From: JAPWJZ01 sp964575605
GTDB lineage: Bacteria > Pseudomonadota > Alphaproteobacteria > Micavibrionales > UBA2020
DNA: 64,000 nt
Reading direction: 5' to 3'
Assembly: GCA_964575605.1 (NCBI GenBank)
Contig: CAZNRN010000001.1
Coordinates: 62,001 to 126,000 of the forward strand
Shown here: piece after piece, positions 1 through 7,712 of the stretch
Numbering within the stretch: position 1 is the first letter of the stretch
Layout of the letters: each line of letters begins with the position of its first letter
Notes under the pieces: generated by a model
The model's database searches: none
Seen by the model: only the letters and a program-made list of their open reading frames with translations
What the model was told of the DNA's origin: nothing
Position numbers and translations under genes: made by a program

Positions 1-68
1 CCGAATCCACCCCCGCGCCCGAAGCACCTGCGCCAGTGGCCAAGCCGCCCGCCCCGCCTGCGCCTTAA
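1..68 (+). CDS. C-terminal end of an unidentified protein (partial)
   Basis: An open frame enters from the left edge and stops with TAA at 66-68. Only about 21 residues are visible, almost all Pro, Ala, Lys and Glu, ending APPAP. The composition resembles the Pro-rich tails of several other proteins in this window, and like many of them it ends in proline. Nothing about function can be said; the frame could be fortuitous, but the same-strand gene starting at 150 and the similar tail composition favour a real gene end. Confidence 0.45.
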   Translation, partial: ESTPAPEAPAPVAKPPAPPAP

Positions 69-149
69 GGCAACTTTCGAAAGCCCCTTGCAGGATTATG
101 AAATGCTGCTAGAGTGCGGCTATTACATTATTTCAAGGACGGAAAAGAA

Positions 150-941
150 GTGACGGCAACGGCACCCGATTCTAAAGCCCAACGCAAAAAGACGCGTATC
201 GCGCACATGATGCTGCCGCAGATCGACGCCGATTCCGCCCTGCTGCCTCCAGACCGCTGGATCGTCAAAACCACCTGGGAACTGATCCGCGACAACAAGA
301 GCGTCCACCAGACCGTGGGCGGCATGGCGGGGTTTGCGCTGGCCGGTATCGCCGCGATTACCGCAGGCGTCGTCGGCGTGCTGGCCGTGGCCGCAACCGC
401 ACCTGCCATCGCGATTGGCGTGGGCGCGCTCGCCGTCGCCGGTTTCTTCGGTTACAAGACGCGCAGCTATGCCGGTAAATTCAAGGCCGAGACGCTGCCG
501 TCCATCCGCGACGAAGTTGGCAAGAAATACCTCGACTATAAAATGACCGAGCTCAAGCAGGCCTGGCAGCGCAACATGGAAGAAAAGCGCAAACAGCGCG
601 AGGCTGAAAAAGCCGCCAAGGCGAAGGCCGCAGCCGAGGCAAAAGCTTCCGCGCCGAAAGTTGAAGAAACGGCTGCGCCGAAAGCCGAAACGCCTAAAGT
701 AGAAACACCGAAGGCCGCGGAGCAAAAACCAGCGCCCGAGGCTAAGCCTGTCGAAGCTGCTGCCGCCGAGACAAAAGCGCCCGAAAAGAAAACCGAAAAG
801 AAAACTTTGGGCGGCGCTTTCGGTGAATGGGCGCTGAAACAGGCGGCCGAGCGTGCGCGCAAGCTGAAGGAAAAAGAGCAGAAGGATGATTCCACGCCGC
901 CTGCAACTCCTCCGGCCGCGCCCAAAACCCCCAAGCCCTGA
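150..941 (+). CDS. Membrane protein with Ala/Gly-rich hydrophobic segment and Lys/Ala/Pro repeat tail
   Basis: The 263-residue product has a charged N-terminus, a long Ala/Gly-rich hydrophobic stretch at about residues 58-98 (probably two membrane spans), an amphipathic helical part, and then a tail of Lys-Ala-Glu-Pro repeats (variants of APKVE, APKAETPK) ending KTPKP. The start is the GTG at 150, preceded by AAGGA ten bases upstream; a GTG at 114 is in frame but has no ribosome site. It resembles in design the hydrophobic proteins at 2018, 27825, 28589, 32917 and 33759. The repeat tail could span a periplasm or bind an acidic partner. Function unknown. Confidence 0.75.
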   Translation: MTATAPDSKAQRKKTRIAHMMLPQIDADSALLPPDRWIVKTTWELIRDNKSVHQTVGGMAGFALAGIAAITAGVVGVLAVAATAPAIAIGVGALAVAGFFGYKTRSYAGKFKAETLPSIRDEVGKKYLDYKMTELKQAWQRNMEEKRKQREAEKAAKAKAAAEAKASAPKVEETAAPKAETPKVETPKAAEQKPAPEAKPVEAAAAETKAPEKKTEKKTLGGAFGEWALKQAAERARKLKEKEQKDDSTPPATPPAAPKTPKP

Positions 942-983
942 TATTCCTCAAGTTCTTGTAACATCTGCCGGAATCCGGATTAC

Positions 984-1012
984 TTGCCTGTTTTCCGTAT
1001 TGCTGATACTAT
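984..1012 (+). promoter_or_regulatory. sigma70-type promoter for the ankyrin gene at 1037
   Basis: TTGCCT at 984-989, a 17-base spacer and TACTAT at 1007-1012 lie just before the ribosome site AAAGGAA and the ATG at 1037. Read by eye from consensus only. Confidence 0.5.
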
Positions 1013-1036
1013 CTTCCTGATTTTAAAGGAATAGCG

Positions 1037-1705
1037 ATGGCACCCCCCAAGCGACCGGGATATATCGTCGACAGGCGCGACGCCGAAGGCCAGACCAAGC
1101 TGATGACCGCCGTCAGCCGCGGCCTGCTGAAGGAAACATTCGAGATCATCGCGGAAGGCGCCGATATCAACGCACAGGACCACGCCGGCCGCTCCGTCGT
1201 TTTCCACGCGGTCTGGAGCGGCGAGGAGGCGCTGGCGGCGCTGCTGCTGAACAAGGGCGCGAAGGCAGACTCAACCTCGAAAACAGGCCTGACGCCCCTG
1301 ATGGTGGCCGCGATGCAGCAGCGGCACGAAGCGCTCGAGCAGCTGATCAACCACAAGGCGCCGCTCGATAAACAAACAACAAAAGACGGCGAAACCGCGC
1401 TGATGCTGGCGCTTAAATTCAAGGACGCCTATGCAGCCTTCAGGCTTTTAAAGGCAGGCGCGGATGCGGACACGCTGACGGATAAGGAGGGCTTCACCGC
1501 CGTCCAGCGCGCAAAGCAGCACCTGACCTCTGCCGACAGCGCCCAGTTCATCCGCGAGGTGGGGGAAAAACGTGCGAAGCTGGCCGCCGCCCGCGAAAAA
1601 GAAATCGCCGATAACGCGCAGGATGCAACAGTACTGTCCCACGACATTGCGCCGGTAAAGAAGATTACGCTGAAGCTTAAGCCTGCTGGCGGAAACAATC
1701 CCTGA
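1037..1705 (+). CDS. Ankyrin-repeat protein with conserved C-terminal tail
   Basis: 222 residues with four to five ankyrin repeats over residues 10-150: recurring GxTxLMxA helices followed by LLxxGAxxx turns, for example around TPLMVAA and TALMLAL. No signal peptide or membrane span, so probably a cytosolic protein-binding scaffold unless exported by a C-terminal signal. After a Lys/Glu-rich helix the protein ends with ATVLSHD and then VKKITLKLKP, one of the clearest copies of the tail shared across this window. The ATG follows AAAGGAA at good spacing and a consensus promoter at 984-1012. The binding partner is unknown. Confidence 0.88.
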   Translation: MAPPKRPGYIVDRRDAEGQTKLMTAVSRGLLKETFEIIAEGADINAQDHAGRSVVFHAVWSGEEALAALLLNKGAKADSTSKTGLTPLMVAAMQQRHEALEQLINHKAPLDKQTTKDGETALMLALKFKDAYAAFRLLKAGADADTLTDKEGFTAVQRAKQHLTSADSAQFIREVGEKRAKLAAAREKEIADNAQDATVLSHDIAPVKKITLKLKPAGGNNP

Positions 1706-1732
1706 GCCCGTCTCTAGTCCCCATAAATCGTT

Positions 1733-1830
1733 GTCAGGCCAGCGAAGGCTGGCATCTCCCGCGCCCCGAGGCGGGACTTTTATAAAAGGCAGGCCTCCGG
1801 CCCGGGAGATTCCGCTTTTCGCCGGAATAA
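1733..1830. repeat. REP-like dispersed palindromic element
   Basis: This 312-base gap (1706-2017) contains nested inverted repeats: GCCAGC-GAAG-GCTGGC at 1738-1753, CTCCC near 1756 matched by GGGAG near 1804, and TTCCG/CGGAA around 1810-1826. The GCGAAGGCTGG style hairpin is typical of intergenic palindromes dispersed in alphaproteobacterial genomes. It may also act as a terminator for the upstream ankyrin gene, though there is no T-run. I see no gene in the gap. Confidence 0.55.
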
Positions 1831-2017
1831 CCTTCGTTTAGCCAACCCTCCCCCGTCTTTTAATGGATTATGGTTAATATCTTAACGCTGAAACGCAGGT
1901 TAATCCCTAGACTATACCTCTTCCTTCTGTTCTCATTACACCACAATAGGGGCTTTACATCGCCCCTTATGCAAATATACTGCCGGCATCGCAATATTAT
2001 TTTGGAAGAGGCCCATT

Positions 2018-2929
2018 ATGTCAGTCCGTTACGATGGCAAGTCACCGTCCAAGCTCTGGTACTTCTGGCAGAAGACCAAGGCCATGGCCAAGACGCCCTT
2101 CCACTATGAAACGCAGGGCCAGGCGAAAGACATCGGCAAGAACGTCGGCATCTTTGTCGGCGCCGCCGCCGTGACGCAGATTGTGTTGAGCGTCGGTATC
2201 ATCGCTGCCCTGCCGCTCGTCCCTACCCTTATCTCGCTGGCCGGTTTTTCAACCGCGCTTTATTTCGGCTGGAACGGCGTGCGCCAGATCGGCGCGCTCG
2301 CGAAATCATCTTTCGTCTATGGCTCGGTGCGCGAGGCGGAAGACAAATGGCTGGAGCGCAAACAAAAGGGTAATTTCCTGCAGCGCGGCCTGAAGAACGT
2401 GAAAGACGGCATGGCGAAACTTGCCGATAAAATTCCGCTGCCGCTGGCGAAGGCCGGCAAATGGCTGGGCTTCGGCGCGGCTGGCGCTGGCGTTGTCGCC
2501 GCTGTGGGCGCAGGCCTGCATTATCTGGGCGTGCCCGGCCTTGCCGCCGGTTCGGCTGTTGCGACGTCTGTTGCGGCCGCGGGTGCTGCCATCGGCCTGA
2601 CCGCTGCGGCGACTGTCGCGGTTGTGACGGGCCTAGCCGTTGCGGCGATCCCGCTCGGCATGCTGGCGGCCTCCGGCTTCAAGGCCAGCGTCGCGCGCCG
2701 CGCGCCTGCTGACCGCCCGACCTTCGGCAAGCCGAAAGGCCCCAAGCCCCCCTCGAACGACGACGGCAACGACCGCAACACGGTCTTCACGCCCAAGGCA
2801 ACCTCGGTCACCTTCAACGACAAGGCGCCGCCCGCAAACGACGACGGCCTGTCGGAACAGCGCCGCAAGGCAGCCGAAGCACGCGCCGCGAACAAGAACC
2901 GCCGCGGCGGCGGGCTGAAGTTCCAGTAA
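2018..2929 (+). CDS. Multi-span Ala/Gly-rich membrane protein
   Basis: 303 residues. Two hydrophobic regions, about 45-90 and 145-225, are very rich in Ala, Gly and Val with small-residue spacing (GAAGAG, GAAIG) as in glycine-zipper membrane helices. They are separated by a charged amphipathic region containing KWLERKQKG. The C-terminal 75 residues are polar, contain two NDDG motifs (SNDDGN, ANDDGL), and finish GGGLKFQ, a weak version of the shared tail. The ATG follows GGAAGAGG eight bases upstream. Related in design to the proteins at 150, 28589, 32917 and 33759. No known family recognised; possible roles include membrane remodelling or pore formation. Confidence 0.82.
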   Translation: MSVRYDGKSPSKLWYFWQKTKAMAKTPFHYETQGQAKDIGKNVGIFVGAAAVTQIVLSVGIIAALPLVPTLISLAGFSTALYFGWNGVRQIGALAKSSFVYGSVREAEDKWLERKQKGNFLQRGLKNVKDGMAKLADKIPLPLAKAGKWLGFGAAGAGVVAAVGAGLHYLGVPGLAAGSAVATSVAAAGAAIGLTAAATVAVVTGLAVAAIPLGMLAASGFKASVARRAPADRPTFGKPKGPKPPSNDDGNDRNTVFTPKATSVTFNDKAPPANDDGLSEQRRKAAEARAANKNRRGGGLKFQ

Positions 2930-2951
2930 GCTTGATTTCCAGGACCTGTAC

Positions 2952-3452
2952 TTAAGGCTTGTATTGCAGCGGTTTTTTAACCGTAACCGGCTGCTGCAGC
3001 ACTGTTGCGCCCGTGACAAGACGTCCGGCGTTAAGCGCGTCTTCGATGACTTTTATTTTCTCTGCATCCCTGCTGCCCTTCGCGTAGTAAAGCGCATCGC
3101 GGCCCATTTTATCCTTGGCCGTGGGGTCTGCGCCCGCTTGCAGCAGCACACGCACTAATTCCGCACCGGCGCGGTGCGCGGCTGTAATTAACGCCGTCCA
3201 GCCATGGCCGTCTCGCGCTTCCAGCCCTGCGTCCCGGCCGCTTTCCATCATGGCCTTGACCAGATCCGTATGGCCGCTGGCGCAGGCGCACATCAGCGTG
3301 GTGACACCTTCGCCGTTCGCAAGGTTCAGCGCGGCGCCCTGTTCGACCAGCCAGCGGGCGTCGCCGTCGTCCGAACCGGGGCCGTCGTTCGCGGCCATGT
3401 AAAGCATGCGGCCCTGGTCGAGGGCGCGTTCTTCGGCTGGTGTCATCGGCAT
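2952..3452 (-). CDS. Ankyrin-repeat protein with conserved C-terminal tail
   Basis: 166 residues with three ankyrin repeats (TTLMCACASGH, TALITAAHRAG with LLQAGADP). It ends with ATVLQQP then VTVKKPLQYKP, a near-canonical copy of the shared tail. It is the second gene of a two-gene operon: its ATG overlaps the last ten bases of the upstream gene, and the ribosome site AGGAAAGG lies inside that gene, so translation is probably coupled. Cytosolic by sequence; no catalytic motif. Confidence 0.87.
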   Translation of the reverse strand: MPMTPAEERALDQGRMLYMAANDGPGSDDGDARWLVEQGAALNLANGEGVTTLMCACASGHTDLVKAMMESGRDAGLEARDGHGWTALITAAHRAGAELVRVLLQAGADPTAKDKMGRDALYYAKGSRDAEKIKVIEDALNAGRLVTGATVLQQPVTVKKPLQYKP

Positions 3453-3994
3453 GGGGCGAAGCCTTTCCTGTTCTTGAGCGTGACGGGGCGCATGATGCCG
3501 ATCGGCGACTCAATGCCGCTGATCGCGGCCTCTGCCTCGGCCTGCGCCTGTTTGACGTTGAGCGCTTTTTGCGCGTAGACCAGTTCCTGTTCCGCCTTGT
3601 CGTGGCGCGGCATGCGCGGCTGGCCCTGTGCGGGTTCGTTCACGAGCGAGAAAGCGGTTTCGCCGTTGTTGCCAAAGCGGTGCATATCGGCGCCGTTGTC
3701 GCAGAGCAGTTTCACGGTTTTATAATTGCCGCGGTTCGCGGCCACCATCAGCGCGGTCCAGCCGCGGTTGTCCTGCTGGTCGATGGGCACGCCCTGTTTT
3801 AAAATCGCCTCGACCACTTCCGTCGCATCGACATAGGCCGCGCGCAGCAGCGGCGAGGAGCGCCGTTCCTCGTCAAAGCCCAGCGGCGCGCCCTGCCGCA
3901 CGTAAGACGCGGCAATCACCTCGTCGGGCCCGCGAGGGTGGCCGAGTTCTTCCATCAGGGCGATGCGCAATTCTGTGGGCGTCAAACGGGGCAT
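3443..3994 (-). CDS. Ankyrin-repeat protein with C-terminal tail
   Basis: 183 residues with three to four ankyrin repeats (SPLLRAAYVDA, TALMVAANRGN, LLCDNGADMH). The C-terminus reads IGIMRPVTLKNRKG, matching the shared tail, followed by FAPCR. I start it at the ATG at 3994; a TTG at 4012 extends the frame by six residues. It is the promoter-proximal gene of the operon with 2952-3452, behind the promoter at 4041-4070. Confidence 0.83.
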   Translation of the reverse strand: MPRLTPTELRIALMEELGHPRGPDEVIAASYVRQGAPLGFDEERRSSPLLRAAYVDATEVVEAILKQGVPIDQQDNRGWTALMVAANRGNYKTVKLLCDNGADMHRFGNNGETAFSLVNEPAQGQPRMPRHDKAEQELVYAQKALNVKQAQAEAEAAISGIESPIGIMRPVTLKNRKGFAPCR

Positions 3995-4040
3995 AAAACT
4001 GTCCAAAATCAATCAACCGTCCGACATGGACGGCGACAGA

Positions 4041-4070
4041 ACTATACACTGTTATGATATATTATGTCAA
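4041..4070 (-). promoter_or_regulatory. sigma70 promoter for the ankyrin operon ending at 2952
   Basis: On the minus strand TTGACA (4065-4070), an 18-base spacer and TATAGT (4041-4046). The predicted transcript starts near 4034, and its first bases can form a perfect six-base hairpin, CCGTCC/GGACGG at 4017-4033, which could stabilise the 5-prime end. Confidence 0.6.
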
Positions 4071-4078
4071 ATAGACAC

Positions 4079-4729
4079 TCAGCCGCGGCCGACGACCATG
4101 TAGATCGCCTTTATATCCTTGATTATAAATTCTTTTTCCTGCTCCGGGTTGTACTGCAGGACCTTGATCTTGCCGCCGCCTACTTTAACCAGTCGCTTGA
4201 TGTAGGCATCGCCGTTCATCATCTCGATGATGCAGTCCTTGCCCGCTTCCGGAGGCCTTCCAGTGTGGATGTAGACCAGCTCTCCGCGGTAGTAGCGGGG
4301 CTCCATCGAGTCCGAAAAAACGTAAATCGCGAAGGCGTCCTTGATGCCGATCTGCCCCGGGTGGCGCGGCACCCAGTCGATGACCTCGCCGTTCGCGAGG
4401 TTGAGGCCGCCCGATTTCGCATCGGCATGGTCGCTGCCGGCGGCATAGCCGTAGACCGGCACCAGCGTCGGCGGGTCGAGCGGCGTCGGCGCGCCGTCTG
4501 AAAAACCCTGTTTTTTTGCGGGTTTCTTGCCGTCAGGGTTCACGAGGTCGAGCTTGATGCCGAGATAATCCTCGATAATCGGAATCTCTTCCGCCTTGAT
4601 ATTGCGGTCGCCATAGAGCATGCGGTTGATGGCGGCGGGATTAAGCCCCATCTTGGCCGCGAGACCCTTTTGCGTGAGTCCCTTGGTGTTCTCGATGACC
4701 GAGCGGATCTTGTCGTGAATTCTCATCAT
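4079..4729 (-). CDS. Phage CI/LexA-like repressor with S24 self-cleavage domain
   Basis: 216 residues. Residues 5-45 form a helix-turn-helix (GLTQKGLAAKMGLNPAAINR). The C-terminal half is a peptidase S24 domain: nucleophile Ser141 in SDSMEP and general base Lys178 in AYIKRL, 37 residues apart as in LexA, with an Ala97-Gly98 bond in YAAGSD as the likely cleavage site. It should bind as a dimer to the palindrome over its own start codon and lose activity on RecA-stimulated self-cleavage after DNA damage. It is divergent from the replication-type gene at 4909, as in a phage immunity region. With no integrase or structural genes nearby, this looks like a domesticated or decayed prophage piece. 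Confidence 0.88.
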   Translation of the reverse strand: MMRIHDKIRSVIENTKGLTQKGLAAKMGLNPAAINRMLYGDRNIKAEEIPIIEDYLGIKLDLVNPDGKKPAKKQGFSDGAPTPLDPPTLVPVYGYAAGSDHADAKSGGLNLANGEVIDWVPRHPGQIGIKDAFAIYVFSDSMEPRYYRGELVYIHTGRPPEAGKDCIIEMMNGDAYIKRLVKVGGGKIKVLQYNPEQEKEFIIKDIKAIYMVVGRG

Positions 4730-4754
4730 ATCTGTATTTTAATACAGATATGAT
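4725..4754. promoter_or_regulatory. Perfect palindromic operator overlapping the repressor start codon
   Basis: ATCATATCTGTATT (4725-4738), two bases TT, and the exact reverse complement AATACAGATATGAT (4741-4754) give a 30-base palindrome covering the ATG of the S24 repressor. On the minus strand TAAAAT sits about 13 bases before the ATG and there is no ribosome site, so the repressor mRNA may be leaderless, as for lambda cI from PRM. Binding here would autoregulate the repressor and could control the divergent gene. The next 80 bases are strongly AT-rich. Confidence 0.7.
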
Positions 4755-4908
4755 ATTGTTGAAAGCGCAATTTTAGTTACAAATAAAGTATTGATTATAA
4801 ATGCAATTTTAATTTGTTCTACATATGTTCTAAATATTGATGGACATTTTATTGCCCGAATGTCAACATAGAAAGATGACAGATTCAACAACCGGAGGTT
4901 TAGCAGTC

Positions 4909-5376
4909 ATGGACTGGTTCAGGGCTTATCACGGAATGCCGTATGACCCGATTTTGGGCGTTGTGGCCAAGCGCGTGAACACCAATAGCGCCGAGGCGCT
5001 GGCCGTGCTGGTGGCGCTGCTGGATTACGCCAGCCGCAACGTGCCGCGCGGCAGCCTGGAAGGCTTCGACGCCGAGCCTGTGGCGACCGCGCTGGGGCTG
5101 GAGCCGGAGATGGTCGAGGCCATGGTCGACTGCCTGCGCGCCAAGCGCTTTATCACCGACGAGAACGCGATTTTCGGCTGGGAGCAGTTACAGCCCCGCG
5201 CCAACGACCGCCTGCGCCGCCACCGCGCCGGGCAATACCGCAAGCGCCGCCGCAAGAAAGACGCGACGCGCAGCGACCCGCGCATCGGCCGCCCGCACGG
5301 CGGCGACGAAGCGCGCGCGGAAGCTCTACTGCTGCTGCGCAAACAACACGACACCATGAAAGGGGACCGCCCATGA
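4909..5376 (+). CDS. Phage replication-type protein (putative)
   Basis: 155 residues starting MDWFRAYHGMPYDP; the ATG at 4909 is preceded by GGAGG ten bases upstream, so I prefer it to in-frame starts at 4840 and 4876. The N-terminal 90 residues look like the winged-helix N-domain of phage replisome-organiser or replication-initiation proteins (an xRVxxNSAEALAVLVALLDYA helix, then a helix-turn and FITDENAIF wing). The rest is very basic (RKRRRKKDATR), suited to DNA binding. It ends DRP and overlaps the next frame by ATGA. Family assignment is tentative; position opposite a CI-type repressor supports a phage origin. Confidence 0.65.
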   Translation: MDWFRAYHGMPYDPILGVVAKRVNTNSAEALAVLVALLDYASRNVPRGSLEGFDAEPVATALGLEPEMVEAMVDCLRAKRFITDENAIFGWEQLQPRANDRLRRHRAGQYRKRRRKKDATRSDPRIGRPHGGDEARAEALLLLRKQHDTMKGDRP

Positions 5377-5915
5377 TGCACACCACGCCGCCGCAGGAAC
5401 CGCCGAAACCGCCTGTAAACAAGGCCTAGGAGGGCTGGAACCCCGACTGGCAGGGCAGCCCGCACGGGCTGCAGGAACGCCATTCGCCCACGCTGCCGCA
5501 CCTGCTGCGCGGGTCGCAGAACACGTCGCAGCCGCCGCGCCGCCGCCTGCTCGACCAGCGGCTGTGGGAGACGCTGACCCCGCCGCAGCAGGACGCCGCG
5601 CATGAAATCGCGCGCGCCTCGCAGCGCCTGTCGCGCGGCATCGGCTATGCGAAGTCCCACTGGGAAAAAGTATCGGGCAACATGCCGCATGATGTTGCGG
5701 GCGAATTCGGGCAGTTATCAGGGCTCTACACGCGCTGGGTGAAGGAATGCGCGCGCACGAAAATTATCCATGGCGCGATCATAGATATCCTTGTCTTCGG
5801 CCAGAGCTGCCGCGCGCAGGACAAGGACAGAAAATTGCGCAGCGGCAGCAGCAAGCGTAACCTGCAGGCCGGATTGTCGCTGTACTGCCGCCTGAGGGGC
5901 TGGCCGGAAAGCTAG
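5373..5915 (+). pseudogene. Phage-type gene interrupted by an in-frame amber codon
   Basis: The frame opens with ATG-ATG overlapping the previous stop (ATGA), runs 18 codons, meets TAG at 5427-5429, then stays open for 161 more codons to TAG at 5913-5915. The downstream part has protein-like composition, and its last third (VFGQSCRAQDKD to LYCRLRGWPES) resembles the conserved end of RinA/ArpU-like or DUF6456-like phage regulators; that similarity is weak. No ATG, GTG or TTG occurs in frame between the amber and 5682, so reinitiation is unlikely to rescue it. Best read as a recently broken gene, less likely an amber readthrough or a sequencing error. Confidence 0.6.
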
Positions 5916-5962
5916 AAACAGGCTGGCTGGCCAGAACGGGCGGCATTTGCTAGGCTAAGGCT

Positions 5963-6271
5963 ATGGACAAACTGCCGCCCCTCTTGAAAGACTTCATCAA
6001 ATCCGTCGAGCCGGATCCTATCTTCACGCCTGTCGTGGAGCTGGAAAAACGCTTCCTCGACGGGCAGGAGGAACGCAGGCGCGCCAACCTCGGCCTTGTG
6101 CCTGCGGGCAACTTCCCGCGCGACAGCGTCGAATACATTGTCGAACTGCGCATACGCGAATGGATGATGCGCGTCGAGGCCGAAAAGCGCGAGGAAGAGG
6201 CGCGTAAAAAGGCCCTGCTGGCCAACAAGCCGCCCGAGACCGGCAATAAAATAACCCCGCCCAAGCGCTAA
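5963..6271 (+). CDS. Small charged helical protein, unknown
   Basis: 102 residues, no signal peptide or membrane span. The centre (LEKRFLDGQEERRRANLG) and C-terminal third (MMRVEAEKREEEARKK) are highly charged and predicted helical, ending NKITPPKR. An AAGG element precedes the ATG. No recognised family. It sits just after the phage-derived cassette but its composition matches the rest of the window. Confidence 0.6.
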   Translation: MDKLPPLLKDFIKSVEPDPIFTPVVELEKRFLDGQEERRRANLGLVPAGNFPRDSVEYIVELRIREWMMRVEAEKREEEARKKALLANKPPETGNKITPPKR

Positions 6272-6392
6272 AAAACGCATCCTTCCTGAAAAAATGCGCA
6301 AAACTGCTGCAACCGGCGGTTTTTTAACATTCCATTAACTAACTCCTGTTAGCTTTGAATCACGAGGGCTTTTTTTCGACTGGGAGAATTGA

Positions 6393-6743
6393 ATGGCTAA
6401 AGACCCGACCTCCGTGCATGCATCGCTCCGCGCACAGTTCGCGAAAAACGCCGTTCTTCCGAAAAAACAGATTGCCGCCGCAGAAGAGTTCATGAACCAC
6501 GTCTCCGCCGCCACGCGCGCGGGCGACAAGCTAACCGAGAACGACCTGATCCACGGCCGCAGCCTGCTGGAAAGCATCGAGAACCAGACCGAGATCTTCC
6601 TGTTCAACGCCGCAATTCTCGCGGGACAGGAAGCCGGCAACGAGAAAGACCTCGACCGCAAGATCGCCGCCATCAGCAACGGCGTGTCGCGCGCCAAGGA
6701 CACCTCCGACCGCCTGCGCGAGGCTCTCGAGGCTATGGCTTAA
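6393..6743 (+). CDS. Small all-helical cytosolic protein, unknown
   Basis: 116 residues, start supported by GGGAGA seven bases upstream. The sequence is amphipathic helix throughout (AAAEEFMNHVSAATR, GRSLLESIENQTEIFLFNAAILAG, DRLREALEAMA), consistent with a small helical bundle or oligomer. No cysteines and no catalytic motif. No family recognised. It is monocistronic between the 5963 gene and the ankyrin gene at 6880. Confidence 0.7.
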   Translation: MAKDPTSVHASLRAQFAKNAVLPKKQIAAAEEFMNHVSAATRAGDKLTENDLIHGRSLLESIENQTEIFLFNAAILAGQEAGNEKDLDRKIAAISNGVSRAKDTSDRLREALEAMA

Positions 6744-6813
6744 CAGCCGATTCCCCTGCCCTTTTGGCTGTGAATACCAAAAGCGCCTGTTAATTCAGGT
6801 GTTTAAAGATTTG

Positions 6814-6842
6814 TTGCGCAAAAACGCCCCATCCGGTATATT
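6814..6842 (+). promoter_or_regulatory. sigma70-type promoter for the ankyrin gene at 6880
   Basis: TTGCGC (6814-6819), 17-base spacer, TATATT (6837-6842), 38 bases before the ATG. Confidence 0.5.
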
Positions 6843-6879
6843 TTCATAACTATTTTATCGGTTTAAAACCAAGGGCACC

Positions 6880-7602
6880 ATGTTCGGCTGGGTCAAAAAA
6901 AGCAGTCTGTGGGAATGGGCGGACAAGCGCAGCGCGGAGAATATCCTGCGGCAGCTGGAAAAATCCGGCCTGCAAAGCGCCAAGGAACTGAACGACAAGC
7001 TGGTCGCAGCCGCAAAGAACAACAAACCCGAAACAGTCAAAGCCCTGGTGAAGGCCGGCGCCAGCCCCGATGCGCAGCTTTACTACAGCTATGGCACCGG
7101 CTCGGAATCCTATTCCATCGTCAGCTGGGCGGCTGCGCGTGGCGACATGCGTATGGTGCAAGCGCTGGCGCAATCAGGCGCCGATCTCAATAAACGCGAC
7201 ACCCACGACGGCCATACGGCGCTGATAGAAGCCACACGACGCGGCAATTCGCAGATGGTGCGTCTGCTGCTCGACCTCGGCGCGGATACATCGGTCCGCA
7301 CGAGCATTCATTCGAAAGAAAACATCGAGCTTATCACCCCGATCAGCGCACGCGGCATCGCCGAGCGCCACGCCTTCGCCAATATCATGAAAATGATCGA
7401 CGATGAACCGGCGCGCCGCCAGCAGGCACGCCTCGACGCGCTGCGCAAACAGCAAGAAGACGCCCTCCGCCTGAAGCAGGAGGAAGAGGCGGCCGCCCGT
7501 GCGCTGGCCAATAAAGACCCCTCGGTCACGCAGACGGGACAGCCGGTCGAGGTGATGGAAACGCTGAAACTGCGCAAGCCTGCACGCCATTTTTTCACAT
7601 AA
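6880..7602 (+). CDS. Ankyrin-repeat protein with coiled coil and C-terminal tail
   Basis: 240 residues. Ankyrin repeats cover about 40-160 (VKALVKAGASPDA, SIVSWAAARGDM, TALIEATRRGN, LLLDLGADTS). A Lys/Glu/Arg-rich coiled coil follows at about 175-215 (ARLDALRKQQEDALRLKQEEE). The C-terminus VEVMETLKLRKP fits the shared tail. Upstream has a consensus promoter but only a weak ribosome site. No signal peptide. Confidence 0.85.
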   Translation: MFGWVKKSSLWEWADKRSAENILRQLEKSGLQSAKELNDKLVAAAKNNKPETVKALVKAGASPDAQLYYSYGTGSESYSIVSWAAARGDMRMVQALAQSGADLNKRDTHDGHTALIEATRRGNSQMVRLLLDLGADTSVRTSIHSKENIELITPISARGIAERHAFANIMKMIDDEPARRQQARLDALRKQQEDALRLKQEEEAAARALANKDPSVTQTGQPVEVMETLKLRKPARHFFT

Positions 7603-7639
7603 CTCGCGACTGACGGGATCTTTTAGGTGTTAAGCCGCC

Positions 7640-7668
7640 TTTACCCCTGCATCAGCCGCGTTTATAGT
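7640..7668 (+). promoter_or_regulatory. sigma70-type promoter for the gene at 7713
   Basis: TTTACC (7640-7645), 17-base spacer, TATAGT (7663-7668). Confidence 0.45.
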
Positions 7669-7712
7669 TGTTTCCCTAAAGCCAGAATCGTCAAAAAGAT
7701 CGAGGAACGGGC

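Noticed and set aside
1870..2109. 79-residue frame before the 2018 gene
   Set aside because: No ribosome site, overlaps the well-supported start at 2018 out of phase, and the composition is not protein-like.
5427..5429. Pyrrolysine or programmed amber readthrough
   Set aside because: No Pyl genes or readthrough context visible, and the next in-frame stop is also TAG; a nonsense mutation is simpler.
4079..5915. Complete prophage
   Set aside because: Only repressor and replication-type genes are present; no integrase, packaging or structural genes, and no attachment-site repeats were seen.
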